NCBI GenBank assembly: GCA_018398765.1
Contig: JAHBMJ010000381.1
Span: 6,585-49,220 of the forward strand
DNA length: 42,636 bases
Reading direction: 5' to 3'
From: Chromera velia
Taxonomy: Eukaryota > Sar > Chromeraceae
This document shows positions 12,418 through 23,721 of the stretch, in pieces; the stretch's first letter is position 1; every line of letters begins with the position of its first letter. Position numbers and translations under genes: made by a program. Below the pieces are notes generated by a model that saw nothing but the letters and a program-made list of their open reading frames with translations, searched no databases and was not told the DNA's origin.

Positions 12418-14164
12418 CTTGCGTGTATGTGTGTCTGCGTGTGAAGGTGTGAACCCCCCCCCCCACTCTTGCTCTCTGGCCTTTACACGAACAGGCACAC
12501 CCACTCACGGTAATCAAACTGTAGCACGGGCAACAGCAAAGAGGATACAAGCAGGGAAAGAAATGGCAAAGATACACGAATGAAGCGAATCACTCGAGAC
12601 ATGCACAGAAAAAAAAAACACCAAAAAGACTACCGACCGGGTCAGAGAGTACCTTCATCATGCCCTCATGGTTGTCTGCCAGAACTGACAGAGACGATGG
12701 GAGGCCTGCAAACCCAAACCCAAACAAACAGACAAACAGCAAAAGGCCAATTCCAGTAACTCATCGGGATACTTGCAGCCCCCCCTGACATTCAAGTGAG
12801 GGAGGACAGGGCGACAGAGGAGCGGAGAGAGAGATCGAGAGAGAGAAGGATTTGACAGATCTGTGGGGAATCTCGTTCTTATTAACAACCAGTGGACGAA
12901 AAACCAAAAAGCCGACTATGCTCACAGACTGTATGTTTTTCTTCCCTCTCTTCTTCTTTGCACCGACACAGCCAAAAAGGAAAGGAAGAAGAGACCAAAG
13001 GTGGGTAGGATAAACAAACAAAAAGCTCACGATTCAAGCCAACAGGCAGACAGATAGACATAGACAGACCTGCCCTGGTTCTGCTCCTTGCAAGGTCCTT
13101 CAGGTCTATACAGTCCTCATGGAGCTTCTTCACGCTCTTGTTGCGACAGACCTGCAAGCACATGTACGGACATGGAGTGACGGGCTGCGGCAAAAGAACT
13201 TAAGTGTACAGCTGGCTCGAGAATTTGTGGAAAACAAAAACTGAATGCTTTCTCGCGGCACAGTTCATCTTCTTTCCTCATAAGTCCACTGTTCTTCCTT
13301 GCATGCACCTCTGCAATACAGGTCTCAAATCCTCACCCTCCCATTTGGATGGTCTTTACTCCTTTTCCCGTTCACTTTCGTCGGGGCTAAAACAAAAGAA
13401 ATCGAATTGGAAAAAACAAAGCGAAAGTCGCAGTCACGCAGAGCGACACGCACACACCGACTCACCGCCACAACTAGTGGGTCCATCTGAGAGAGCTCAA
13501 ATCGCAGTCGCAACATGTCCCCCTGTGCCTGCCCGATGAGGCTCAAAAACACACTGGTCAGAAGATCCTGTCGGGGCTTCAGTTCGAAGGTACCAGTCAC
13601 ACAGTAGCAGTTCCTTCTCCCTGTGCAAAAAAATTCGTATGAGTCGTAGGAGACAAGCTCAAGAAAGTTCCCGCCCTCTTTGGTGTCCACGAAAGAGAAA
13701 TTCTCTGCAAAAGACTCCCGAAGTCCCCTGGCGAGGCCTTCTGCTATTTTCTGATTCTCCCCGCTGCCCGTAAAGATCAGAACCAACGAGAGCACACACC
13801 ACCCGAGGACCAAACTTTCACGCCAATAGAACGACATCATATCCTCAAAACTCATCGGAGGAGGGCGCGAATGTCCACCCGGTCGTCCCTGTCCCTGCGC
13901 CCCCCCTCCAGAAGGCATACTGAAGGGAGGGTCGCCGTCTCCTCCGTATGAATTTTGTGTGTCCTCTTCAATGAACTGCACCGTGCCACCAGAACTGCTC
14001 TCATCCTCAGCAGCCGCTACAGGCAGAGGAAAAAAAGAAAAAGCTGGAGCTCTGCCCTGTCCTAAGGCATCCCGACTCAGGTCTGCGCAAAAGAAAATTA
14101 CCACACAGACAACGCAGGACAGCAGAAACAGACGGGGTCGTAGTCCACGAGACGTCGTTTTCAT
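10831..14164 (-). CDS. CCDC47-like ER membrane protein (DUF1682)
   Basis: Homologue of CCDC47, which in animals belongs to the PAT complex that helps multipass membrane proteins fold at the ER translocon. Exons in gene order: 14164-13466, 13151-13070, 12705-12653, 11859-11658 and 11207-10831. Phases agree and give about 470 residues, close to animal CCDC47. The start is the ATG before a basic then hydrophobic signal sequence (residues 1-30). An acidic/Gly-rich luminal stretch and a transmembrane segment (LGWCVLSLVLIFTG) follow. Family-typical motifs are FEDMMSFYWRESL, YEFFCTGRRNCYCV, ELKPRQDLL, and a C-terminal charged coiled coil with MTPEQRRKFDEKK ending in a basic MKVMKGI tail. Sequence between exons 3 and 4 (GMMK/IVKGLAEHERL) is less conserved. 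The gene is divergent from the glycosidase gene. Confidence 0.9.
11371..11401. repeat. (TG)n microsatellite in CCDC47-like intron 4
   Basis: About 15 TG units follow a segment (about 11315-11361) that resembles the one preceding the repeat at 12341. Confidence 0.95.
12341..12413. repeat. Compound (TC)n(TG)n microsatellite in CCDC47-like intron 3
   Basis: About 16 TC units pass directly into about 18 TG units. The antisense ORFs over this tract are repeat translations. Confidence 0.95.
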
Positions 14165-14969
14165 TTTCTGGTTCTGCGGAGCCGGCACACCTGTACACAG
14201 CCAGACACACTCTGGGCACAAGACAAAAAGACGAGCGCTGCGCTGCCAGAAAAGAGGGAGAGGAAAGATGGGGAAAGGGCGTTCCAATGAAAAAGGAAGC
14301 TAGGAGTGAAGATGATCGATTGAAGATGAAAATCTATGAAAATCTCGACTCTCTGACAGCGCGAGATGCGCGCGGCACGCGAGGGCCGCCAAAAGCATGC
14401 ATGCCAAAACTGAACGCGCACGCGCTTTTTTTTTCGTGGGTCGCGGAATGTCGCGGAATGTCGCGGAATGTCGCGGATGGTCGCGGAGTGTTGCGCAATA
14501 TTGCGCAAGATTGCGCAAGACAATCGAAGACAAGGGCGGAGATTTGCGGAGCATACATCGTTGTGCTACGTTGTGCTGCCAGCTCTCCGAGGTTGACTGA
14601 ATTCCCGGTTGATTGTTTGAGCTTCAATGCTGAGCAATGAAGCCTGAGAATCAAATGAACTCAAAGAGAACAGCGTGATAAGAATTCGACCGACAAGGAA
14701 CAATCCTGAGCCAGCAAGTGCGTGTCAAAGTCAACACAACAGCGAATCTCAGAGATTCAGACTGAGCACCGTACCTTTTCCTTTCTCCGTTGAAACCGTA
14801 AGTCTGTCGATTCCCTTCGGGTTGGCAGACAAGCGCACAGGGACGTCCTGTACAAAGTAAACCTGAATCCCATAGACGAGATCGACGGATCGACGAAGAA
14901 CCAGTCTGTCCACCCAACAAACCAAGCAAAAGAGCAACAGTCGTCAAACGAAAGAAAGAAACCGACCAA
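14165..14969. promoter_or_regulatory. Divergent upstream region, CCDC47-like gene / glycoamylase-like gene
   Basis: These 805 bp separate two outward-pointing start codons and probably hold both promoters and 5' UTRs. The outstanding element is the 10-bp-period array at 14441-14520. A further 10-bp tandem pair (TTGTGCTACG/TTGTGCTGCC) sits at 14561-14580. No clear TATA box was found. Confidence 0.55.
14441..14520. repeat. Eight-unit, exactly 10-bp-phased GC-core array
   Basis: Five consecutive decamers of TCGCGGAATG type (14441-14490) are followed without a gap by three of TTGCGCAAGA type (14491-14520). The unit boundary stays on a strict 10-bp grid. TTGCGCAA is itself a palindrome. One unit per helical turn in a divergent promoter suggests phased protein binding, but this is inference. 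Confidence 0.9.
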
Positions 14970-17966
14970 ATGACACGCTCCGTAGGCTCACCCCCGTCGT
15001 TCCGTTTGCTTTTGGTCAGCTTCTTCATTTTCCACATTGCCATTCAGCTATCCGCTGCCGCTGGAACTCCAAAGAAGGCAAAAGGAGAAGAACCCCAGCA
15101 GACGACAACCAACCCAAAAGGGCTCCTTAGAGGTTCCAAACAACTCCCAAGAGAGATCTACGCAACAACAGAAGCAGCACAAATCGGCACCGACCCATTT
15201 GACATTGAAGTAGAGAGAGCAGACATGGACAAAGGGGCCCATTCCATCAAGATTGGGGGACGTTTGGTGTTCGAAGAAAGAAGCAGAGAGACGAACCGCG
15301 AGTTCATCAGACAAGAAGCGTTGAAGAATTGGAAGTTTTTCGAAGATTTCACCTCCACAGACACAGGTCTCGTGGAAGATTCGGTCGACTTCTCTGACGT
15401 CGACCTAAGTTCCATCAACCCGAATGACCCTGCCTCCAGAACACAAGGGAGACGGGCAGAATACACCAGTCCCACAAACGTAGGCCTGTCCCTCACAGCC
15501 GTTGTTTCTGCATTTCAATTGGGGTTCATTGACAGGGCGGACGCCATTCGTCGCCTGTCTGCAACCCTGAACACTCTGAGTACAATGGACCACTGGAAGG
15601 GTTTGACATTCAACTGGATCACTGTACCAGAGGGGAATTCTCGAAGCAACTGGGTCTCCTCAGTTGACTCAGGCAACCTGATGGCATCCCTGTTGGTTGT
15701 CTCCGCAGCCTTTCCAGACGAGCTCCCCCAAGCTGACATGCTCTACAAACGTGCACAGTCAGCAGAGTCGCTCTGGAATACAGAGAGACAGCAATACAGA
15801 ATCGGTGCCAATGTTCTCATTCCCGGCCTAGGCGCCAATCCCCTCCACAAGGACGTCCCTCTGGGAGAAGAGGGCAAGCAGAAGGGGGAAGAAGAGGGCC
15901 CACCTGTAGCGGCATCAGAAGAAGCACAAGAGAAGAAGGAGAAAAGCGAGACGGAGCAGGGAGAACAGGACTTCCCTGCAGTTCCCAGCATCTACCACTA
16001 TGGTCAGTCTGCTGCCTGGGAGAGCAGTCTTTCTTTGTGGTTCCATGAGTACTCCAGACATCCCATAAGATTGATCAAGGCTTCTGTTCTCTCCTTATGT
16101 CTTCTTTGCTTCTGCTTCGATGGCTTCATTGATTCCACTAGATAGGGAAAAGGTGTGTTTCTGTGTGTAGGGAGGCAAGAAATCTCTTTGCGTACCTGTC
16201 TGCTTTTCTCACTGCCTTCACTCATCGACGGATTTCCCTCCCACCCCCAGTAGTTCTCATGACTTTCCTTCTTTCCTTTCCCTCTCTCTTGTTTTTGCAG
16301 CGGTGTTCAATTCAGAAGCACGCACCCTCTACTACCTAGCAGCAGCAGAGAGAGCAATCTCGCAGGAACAACTTGTTGAGGTCTGTCGAGAAAGAAAGAC
16401 AGGGGGAGTTCTCTTGTGTGTCTGTCTCTGTCTCTTTCCTTCTCCACTGCTGCCTCCTCTTCGTTCCTTCCTTTCCACCAAGTATTTCGCTTTTTCGACC
16501 ACTCCCGGAAATCTGGGAAAGGATCGAGGCCAAATTCTGTCTGTCCATATTCTTGTCTCTTGACCCTCTCCTTACGTCTCTCCCTTTTCTTTTCATATTA
16601 ATATTTTGAAATCATATTTGCCGTGCCTCGAGAGGGCTCCGATTGCCTTGTGTCAGTGAGTGACCTTCGCTGAGACGGCACCTCTTCACCGTCTCCCTTT
16701 GTCATGCAACATTCCGAAAGAGCCGCCTCTCCTCCTATTTACTTGTACTTGCGCACAGGGTCCAAACTTCACCCTCCCCGTCCCCGAGCCGGAAGAGTTC
16801 GGTTGGGGTCCTGTCGAGCCTCGGGAGATTTTCTTTGGTGGTCGGCCCGTGAACCTGGGCAGAAGCGGGAAGACTCTGTCGCCTACAGGTGGGTGAAGGG
16901 GAGAGGGCTTTTCTCTTTCCTTCTCGCTCTCGCTTTCTCTGCCTCTCTCTTTCTCTCCCTCTCTCCCTTCATCTCTCTGTGTCTGTATACGTGTGTAAAC
17001 TCGAGTAAATCACTTTCTGCCTTTTTGCAGGCGGAGCCTACTATGTGACTGCCCTCGGTGAGCGTGTGCTGGCCTTGCTCCCTTCCTGGGGAGGCAGCGC
17101 TTTCGAGACGATGCTTCCCTCCCTGTTTGTGGACGAGTGGGCACTCTGCAGGTCTGTCTGCATGTCTGTCTGTCTGTTTGTCTGTCTGCCTGTACAGGAG
17201 AAGAAGAAACATACAGTCTGTCTGCATGTTTACGCGGATACTGGTGTACATTGAAATGGAGAGACAGTGAAGGACAGGGTCAAAAAGGGCTTTGCATCTG
17301 TTGATTTCCGGGTCTAAGAGAAGATTGCAAGAGTTTCATCTCTTTTTGTGTCCTTCCAAAAGGAGTCTGCATGGCCCCATCAGGAAGAAAAGAGAGGATC
17401 AGTTTGGTTTTTGAGAATCTCCTCTGTGGTCTCGATGATTCAATGTGTCTTTCCCCCGTCCTCTCCGAGCGCCTCTGCCTGCCTTCCCTCGACAACAAAA
17501 TTTTCTCCAGCACGCCTCACCTCTCTTCTTCTTCTTGTCCCGCCATCTCTACCTTTTCAGACCTTTTTCACTTCTTCTCTTTCACCCCCCTTCCCCTTCT
17601 TCTCTCTCTGCCCTTCCAGAGGCAGAGGGGAGAGCCGAACCCAGGGCCAGGGCCTGGCAGCCAATCAGGTGGCCCAGTACAGTGCTCAGAGACTGCAGGC
17701 CATCGAGATCGGGCACACGCTGTGGGGCTACTCGCCTGCGAGACGTCTGGATGGAACCTATGGGGAGATGGGCGTGTCGGTCGCAGGAATCAAAGGGTCC
17801 GTCAGTAGAGTAGAGTAGAGAGACAGAGGGCAGGGAGAAGTGTATGTGCCGCTGGGGACTTTCTGGGAGATTGAGGTGCAAAACTGAAATATGCATACAG
17901 AGACGGAGGTAGGAAGGCAGATAGACAGACAAAAGAGAGAGAGATTGACGCACACACAAACATCAA

Positions 17967-18009
<43 letters not shown>

Positions 18010-18012
18010 CGC

Positions 18013-18047
<35 letters not shown>

Positions 18048-18820
18048 AAGACAGAGAGAGAGAAACACAATGCTTGCTTTTTGATGTGTCCTTTCTTGTT
18101 TTGTTTTGTTTTGTTTTTAGTCCTGCTTCCATTTATTAGAGTCAGAAAAATCCCCGCAAAGGACACTTTCTCCTCTTCGTGAGTGTCGTGAAAGCTGTCT
18201 AGCCAATCTGAGATCCATGCGGTCTTGTTTGAGCATGTGAATGAGTGTAAGGAGTGCAATCTGTCTGCTTTCACCTTTTCTTCTCTCTCTGTGCATGATG
18301 CAGGTACAGACCCACCGACGTGACCCCCCACGCCTCCATGGTGTTCCTCGAGATCGATCCCGACGCGGTCGTGGCCAACTGGAGGAAGCTGTACGATCCT
18401 GAATACGCACAGACAACAGGAGCGGTGCACCCGGTGTACGGTCCTTTCGACGCGGTGCCGCCCCAGAGGCACGAGAAGGCGCGGAGGGAGAGGGAGAGAC
18501 TGGAGTTGGAGAGAGACGATGGCAGCGGGTCCGAGAAGCAAGCAGCAGAGCACCCAGGGAGACGGCACCCGGGGGTGGCACTTCCCGTGTTGCTTTCTTT
18601 GGATGTAGGTATGCAATTTCTTTCGATGAGTAACTACCTGCTTGCTGGGACTGGGAAGAGTCCCAAGGAGCTGTTGATGTCAACAATGGGGGACACCCTC
18701 GCCGAGGGGGGTATGATGCTTTGGGACAAGGTGATATTCGACCAGGCAGGGGAGGAGGCTCTAGTTGCTGCAGCTCTCGAACTGCAGAGGGTAGATGGGG
18801 GGGGTGACGCGGTCTTTTAG
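14970..18820 (+). CDS. Secreted glycoamylase-like glycoside hydrolase
   Basis: Resembles the bacterial glycoamylase-like domain (PF10091-type, related to GH144 and cyclic glucan synthase C-terminal domains). Exons: 14970-16002, 16301-16380, 16759-16888, 17031-17151, 17620-17796 and 18304-18820. All phases agree, giving about 685 residues. A signal peptide covers residues 1-32. Family-like motifs come in order: TSPTNVGLSLTAVVSA with a FIDRADAIRRL helix, LNTLSTMDHWKGLTFNW, SVDSGNLMASLLV, SWGGSAFETMLPSLF (residues 433-447), a Q-rich helix leading to IGHTLWGYSPARR, and DVTPHASMVFLEI. Residues about 295-340 are a Glu/Lys-rich low-complexity insertion. Exon 5 ends at the GTCCGT donor at 17797 because only this keeps the frame. 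Substrate is likely a beta- or alpha-glucan; unproven. Eukaryotic members are uncommon, so bacterial ancestry is possible. Confidence 0.85.
17964..18051. repeat. Compound (AC)n(GA)n microsatellite in glycosidase intron 5
   Basis: About 21 AC units are followed by about 14 GA units within the intron 17797-18303. Confidence 0.95.
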
Positions 18821-19030
18821 GATCCGTAGAGGCAGCAGAGAGAAGAAGGGGGAATGGGTAGACGAACAGAGGGAGGCACGAAAGAAGAGAGTCATTTCTC
18901 TCACGTCCATTTCTCGTAAATGTCGTTCTGGTCCTATTTCCCCTTTTCTTTTCAATGCGCCTTTGGGCAATCCGTCTCGCTCCGTCTCCCTCTTTTACAC
19001 CAAGCCTTCAACCTTTTTTCTTTGCCTGTG

Positions 19031-19614
19031 GGCACGCACAGAAAAAAGAGAGAGACAAATCAAAAGGACTGGTGCGTGCCTCTAGAGAGCAAGACGGAGG
19101 AGGGTGTCTGGCTGTTTTTGCTGCTCTTTGCTCTGATCCTTCGCCTCCTCTTCCGACTTCATGCGACATCATTCTATTAATATTTAGAAAGGGAATGCAG
19201 GGAATCAAACGGTTGAAAGCAACAACAACATCAACAAACTCTACCACTTTTCTTTCTCACTCCCCCTCTCCTCTTTTCCTGTTTTCTCTTTCCCTTCCTG
19301 CTTTTCCACCCCTCTCCCATCCGGCAGGCAAAGAAAAAAGAGAGAGACAAATCAAAAGGACTGGTGCGTGCCTCTAGAGAGCAAGACGGAGGAGGGTGTC
19401 TGGCTGTTTTTGCTGCTCTTTGCTCTGATCCTTCGCCTCCTCTTCCGACTTCATGCGACATCATTCTATTAATATTTAGAAAGGGAATGCAGGGAATCAA
19501 ACGGTTGAAAGCAACAACCACATCAACAAACTCTACCACTTTTCTTTCTCACTCCCCCTCTCCTCTTTTCCTGTTTTCTCTTTCCCTTCCTGCTTTTCCA
19601 CCCCTCTCCCATCC
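19031..19614. repeat. 292-bp tandem duplication, two copies
   Basis: Copy 1 (19031-19322) and copy 2 (19323-19614) abut exactly. By eye they differ at three positions: 19035/19327, 19039/19331 and one site in the CAACAACAACA/CAACAACCACA run near 19225. The near identity implies a recent unequal exchange or replication slip. Confidence 0.95.
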
Positions 19615-20177
19615 TTCATTCCACCTCCCTCCCCCTCCGACCTTTCCCTGTCTCTCTACCTTCTTTCCTATGGTATCGGTCTGGGTAGGTCAGGGGAAGA
19701 GAAAAGAGGAAGAGGCAGAGACAAGAGGGAGGGAGAGAGCTATCAGAGCAAGCAAAAAAAGAAACGAAAGTTCGCTCTTTATGATCATTGGTTAGTTGGG
19801 TTCCTTGTTTGTTTGTCTGCTGCTGGCACTTCCTTTCTTCCTTCCTTTTTCTTTCGAAAAGTCCTTCCTTCCTTTCTTCCCTCTTCCCTTCCTCCTGTTC
19901 CTCCGTCCTTCTTTCTTCATCTTCTGCCTCGCTTCTCTTTTCTTGACAGAATTGATTCAAGAGACGTAGACAGAACTCAATGCAAGCAGACATGCAGGCA
20001 GAGAGAAATGGATAACGTCGTTGAGGAAGGCGTTTGGATGGACTTGGCCTGTCAAACGGTACAGGAGGGAAGGAGATAAAAGGGGGAAGTCTCAAACGAC
20101 GGGAGCAGTCAGAGAGAGCCCCGATGGGTCGACAGACTGCACGTGATGGCTGCGACTGAATGCCGGAACGACGTTGC

Positions 20178-20216
<39 letters not shown>

Positions 20217-20458
20217 AGAGAACAACAGAATGTAGGGGAAAGAAGATCGAATACCTCATGCGGAGTCCTTCCTCCCACCTGCATGGACATGCGCGGGAAG
20301 AAAAAGAAGGGAACAGAGACCAAGAAGATGGAGAGAAGCTGATTCTCTCTTTTGTCGGTCTATCTGAATTCATTCTTTTGTCAATCAAAAAACGCTTCCC
20401 CGTGCTCCATGGACTGATGTCGGTCTGTCCCTCTGACCCTCCTTCCTTCCTTCAGACA

Positions 20459-20529
20459 GCAGCGAGGGGGCGATCGAAGAACTCCTCTACGAATTCGAGG
20501 AGAAAGAGGAGGAGTCAAACGGGGCGTGA
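20459..20529 (+). other. Possible terminal exon, acidic tail
   Basis: After a CTTCCTTCAG acceptor, one frame reads DSSEGAIEELLYEFEEKEEE and a few more residues to a TGA. If the glycosidase used a GTGACG donor at about 18803, phases would match and this acidic tail would replace its last five residues, with a 1.65-kb intron. The unspliced TAG at 18820 is the simpler model. Confidence 0.25.
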
Positions 20530-22000
20530 GCAAAGAAAGAAATGAAAATGGAATGACGAAGCCCCCAAACTCACTGCATGAAGTCAGAAAAAGAAGAGAA
20601 AGGTTGAGGGCATGATGAGGGAATGAAGAGAAGAAGGAAGCAAAACCAGCAGATAGAGTGGGGGACGATCGACCCAGGGGGAGCACGTCAGTCAGGCGCC
20701 CCTTGATTTAAGAATTCATACTCCATTTCTCTTTCTTCCACCGTCTCTCTTGTTTGCTCGGTCGGAGAGACAACCTGTGTGTCTGTCTGTTTGTGTCTCA
20801 ACCTGTCTGTCCGTCCGAGCTTTTTCTAGGCCATTCTTCCTCGCCGTCTTCCACTCACCGTTTTTGCGATCCTTCCTGCCCTCGCTCCTCATAAATTTCA
20901 ATGAGGCCGAGACGTGACTGCAGCAGCAGTATTGCTCTTAGACCTCTATGGTCAGAAGGAGATGAAGGCCATCCGTCGATCGACTCTTTTGCATGTCCAT
21001 TACATGGTGCGTCGTCTTGAGGTGCCTCGTGGTGACTCAAACATGTGGTAGATGCTCTGCAGGCGCAGGCATTTCTGGGCAGTTTGTGACAACAGGCAGA
21101 TTGATGCAAAGGAGGAGAGGAGCAAACAGGAACAAGTGAAGGGGGGCAAAGAAGTCACCCCGAGCGGGAGAGACACAACGGAAGAAGAGAGGGAGGGAAC
21201 ATGTTGGCATGGATTATGACTGCACAGACGTTGTGTGGCTGGCTGGCTACCGAATTCACGAAAGAAGGAGAAAGAGGTTGGCAGAGAGAGAGAGTTCCGT
21301 GACGCTTCCGGTCCCTCTGCCTGCCCATCTCTTTTCTTCTCTTCCTTCTTTCGAGTTACCTGTGAAGTTGTCCTGCCTGCATGCAAGCACAATTTGATCC
21401 ACATGCATCCAAGCTGAGCAAGACTCGGACAAGTTCCCGGTCTACGAGTTGTCCAGGTGTTTGCTTCTTCTAAGTCATTCTTTCTGCCTGCACTTCGATT
21501 AACGCATTTGTTGATCGCTTTCTCTCTGAGTTGCCGGGCGATGAGAAGAGAAAGCAAAGAAAGCAATGTTGATGCAAGTGCTTCCTTTTTTCATCATCTG
21601 TGCAAGTGTGGTGGTTAGCTGCTGATGCTTCAAAGAGAAAGACCTGTTGACGCTACACGTACAGTGTCTTAAAAAAAAAGAGTGAACATTGAAAAACCAC
21701 TCACTTGGACTAGGACTTGGCTAGGGACTTGGATAGACTTGGAATGCCAAGTGGCTGAAAGACGCGCTACAAGCGGGCTTTATACACGCTGGTGTGCAAA
21801 TAACTACATAAAATATGAGAACTTCCATTTAAAATGGATCCGTTCATACCTATAGGCTATAGCTAAGATCGAAAAGGGCATTTGAAGGTGGTATCACAGT
21901 GCTTACAACATCAAATTCTACATCAAATTGTCATCAATTAAGGTGTTTACTCATGATATAATTATACTGCTAGTACCCATATAAAAAAATCCTGAAATTG

Positions 22001-23698
22001 GTCTTAACTAGGGATATCTATCGTATTGTATCGGTATCGTATCGGAATTTAACGTTCCAAAAAAAGGGGGTATCTTTGATAATTTTGATGCTGAAATAAA
22101 ATTTTTAGCATACGAGGTAGTGACTATGTTTGATTTGATTTGATTTGATTTGATTTGATTTAAGTTAGGGCTTAAGCTCAAATCAAATATCCAGTCAGGG
22201 AGGACCTAGTGTTTAAAGACCTATCAAATACGATCAAATATTTGATCAATATGACTTTCAACCTCAAATATGAAGGTCCCGAAAAAACTTTTGTAAGTAC
22301 CGATCCGTCACGCATGCTGATTCAAATGAAAAAACCTAAATCTTGATGGTTTGCTCTCAAAAAAAAAAGTTTTGAGCTGCATTGAAATTGATGTTTCACC
22401 CCCTTTTACTTCATGCAGAGGTAAACCGATCAGCTGAACGTTTTCCCGAACAGCTGTGTTGACTTTTCTGGTGCTGGAACATCTTTTACGGCCCTCTTTT
22501 TGAGCGTCTGCAAACATTTTACACCCCATAAAGACATGTCACACAATCCGACAAGGTCGAACGGGAAGAAGGAGGCATTTGTTTTTAGAGCCGGGTACGC
22601 AAAAAAAATATGGTCCATGCAAAAGGGGGCAAATGTGATTTAGTGTCAGATGAAAATATAAGGAGCTGAGGGGGAAAGAGAAACTATTTGCGGCTGTGAG
22701 TATACAGCAGCGGCAACCAGTTCTTTTCAAACCCACCTCATCAATCAGCATGGCTTGACGATCACGTCTGACAAACAAATAGCAAACGTGTGCGCGGTTC
22801 TCGTCTTTTTCACCCAGGAGCACCCACTCCTGGAAAGCCGAAAAGCCAGAGAAAAAGCTCTCAGCAGCTCCCACCACCGATCGATTCGATTCATATTGAA
22901 GAAAGTGATCATGAAAAAGAGGAAAAGGAAGTGCCATAAAGCTGAGTGATTGTCACCTCAATTTTGGTACGTGCTCTAACTTTATCGTATCAACAAAAAG
23001 TCATATACAATTTCAAATCTATTAATTTTACGTTCTTAATCTCTATTAGTACTAGAGTGAGTCTCAGTGACTAGTGTATATACACTGCCACACAGGCATA
23101 TTTTTTTTACGGAACTGATAAGTTATAATTTTATATATATTTTTTTAAATTTTTGAAACACACATCAGAAATGTTCTGATAACTATTGTCATGAGAAAAA
23201 TGATCAGAGTGACAGTAAGTCAGTGACTCAGTGAGGAACTCTAAGAGGTTAACCTCAAATCTTACCTCAAATATCAAATATTTGAGGTTGAAGCTCAAAT
23301 CAAATCAAATCAAATCAAATCAAATCACATCAAATCAAATATAATCAAATCAAACATGGTCACTAGTACGAGGCTAAAACCTATAGTGCAAACAGTATCA
23401 TTCGTCAAACTAAAAACTTTTTGTAAAAACCTCATGTTTTTAAAGAGTCAACTTTACTTAGAAAATGGGCTTCGAAACGTTTAGAAGGCCAAACTACCCC
23501 CCTAACCCCCCCTTTTAAAAGAGTCAACACATCATCAGATTAGTAGTAGTCCTTCACAAATATTCACATGCAAGCTCTAAGCAGGCCGATACTAACCAAT
23601 ACTCGGCCGCTCGAGAAAGAACCAATAGTCAATACTTCGATACCGATACCAATATAATACGATACGATATCGATACAATAGCTATCCCTAGTCTTAAC
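22001..23698. mobile_element. hAT-like MITE in unit A, split by a nested insertion
   Basis: Terminal inverted repeats begin TAGGGATA(T/G)CTAT and continue into CGTAT/CGATA-rich sequence. The element spans 22009-23690 and is flanked by a perfect 8-bp target duplication GTCTTAAC (22001-22008 and 23691-23698). Removing the nested element and its duplication leaves 426 bp, exactly the length of the copy in unit B. The 8-bp duplication and TAGGG terminus fit the hAT superfamily. There is no coding capacity, so it must have been moved by a transposase encoded elsewhere. Confidence 0.88.
22110..23373. mobile_element. Nested 1,248-bp hAT-like element with GATTT-repeat termini
   Basis: The element (22118-23365) has terminal inverted repeats TAGTGAC(T/C)ATGTTTGATTTGAT, extended by (GATTT)n at one end and (AAATC)n at the other. 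It is flanked by an 8-bp target duplication, ATACGAGG (22110-22117) and GTACGAGG (23366-23373), which differ at one base. Unit B has a single uninterrupted GTACGAGG at the equivalent place, an empty site that proves the insertion. Internal ORFs, the largest a 132-codon minus-strand ORF at 22539-22937, show no recognised transposase motif. Confidence 0.9.
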
Positions 23699-23721
23699 AC
23701 TATAGTCTTAATATCTAGCTC
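23548..23721. repeat. Left copy of the ~174-bp duplication flanking retrotransposon A
   Basis: It starts AGTCCTTCACAAAT and ends ATATCTAGCTC, and includes the right end of the MITE plus about 30 bp of flank. It matches 28296-28469 over its full length, apart from scattered transitions. Confidence 0.88.

Larger units (their letters stand above)
18821..21003. other. Non-coding region downstream of the glycosidase gene
   Basis: These 2.2 kb are pyrimidine-rich on the plus strand and contain a 292-bp tandem duplication, a CA microsatellite at 20181-20211 and many short TTCC runs. No ORF shows convincing protein character. Two exon-like pieces deserve note. At 20457-20529, a strong CTTCCTTCCTTCAG acceptor precedes a short acidic ORF ending in TGA. 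On the minus strand, a short ORF running to a GTGAGT donor at about 20858 lies between 20860 and 21000. Confidence 0.5.

Noticed and set aside
14441-14520. CRISPR-like or telomere-like array
   Set aside because: Units are 10 bp without spacers, and the window is eukaryotic.
17801-17806. GTCAGT as the intron 5 donor of the glycosidase
   Set aside because: It breaks the frame into YRPTDVTPHAS; GTCCGT at 17797 restores it.
19616-20323. Minus-strand 235-codon ORF
   Set aside because: It consists of low-complexity Arg/Glu/Lys and Cys-Val repeat translation without domain features.
22539-22937. Transposase in the nested hAT-like element
   Set aside because: The 132-codon ORF shows no BED finger, catalytic DDE residues or hAT dimerisation motif.
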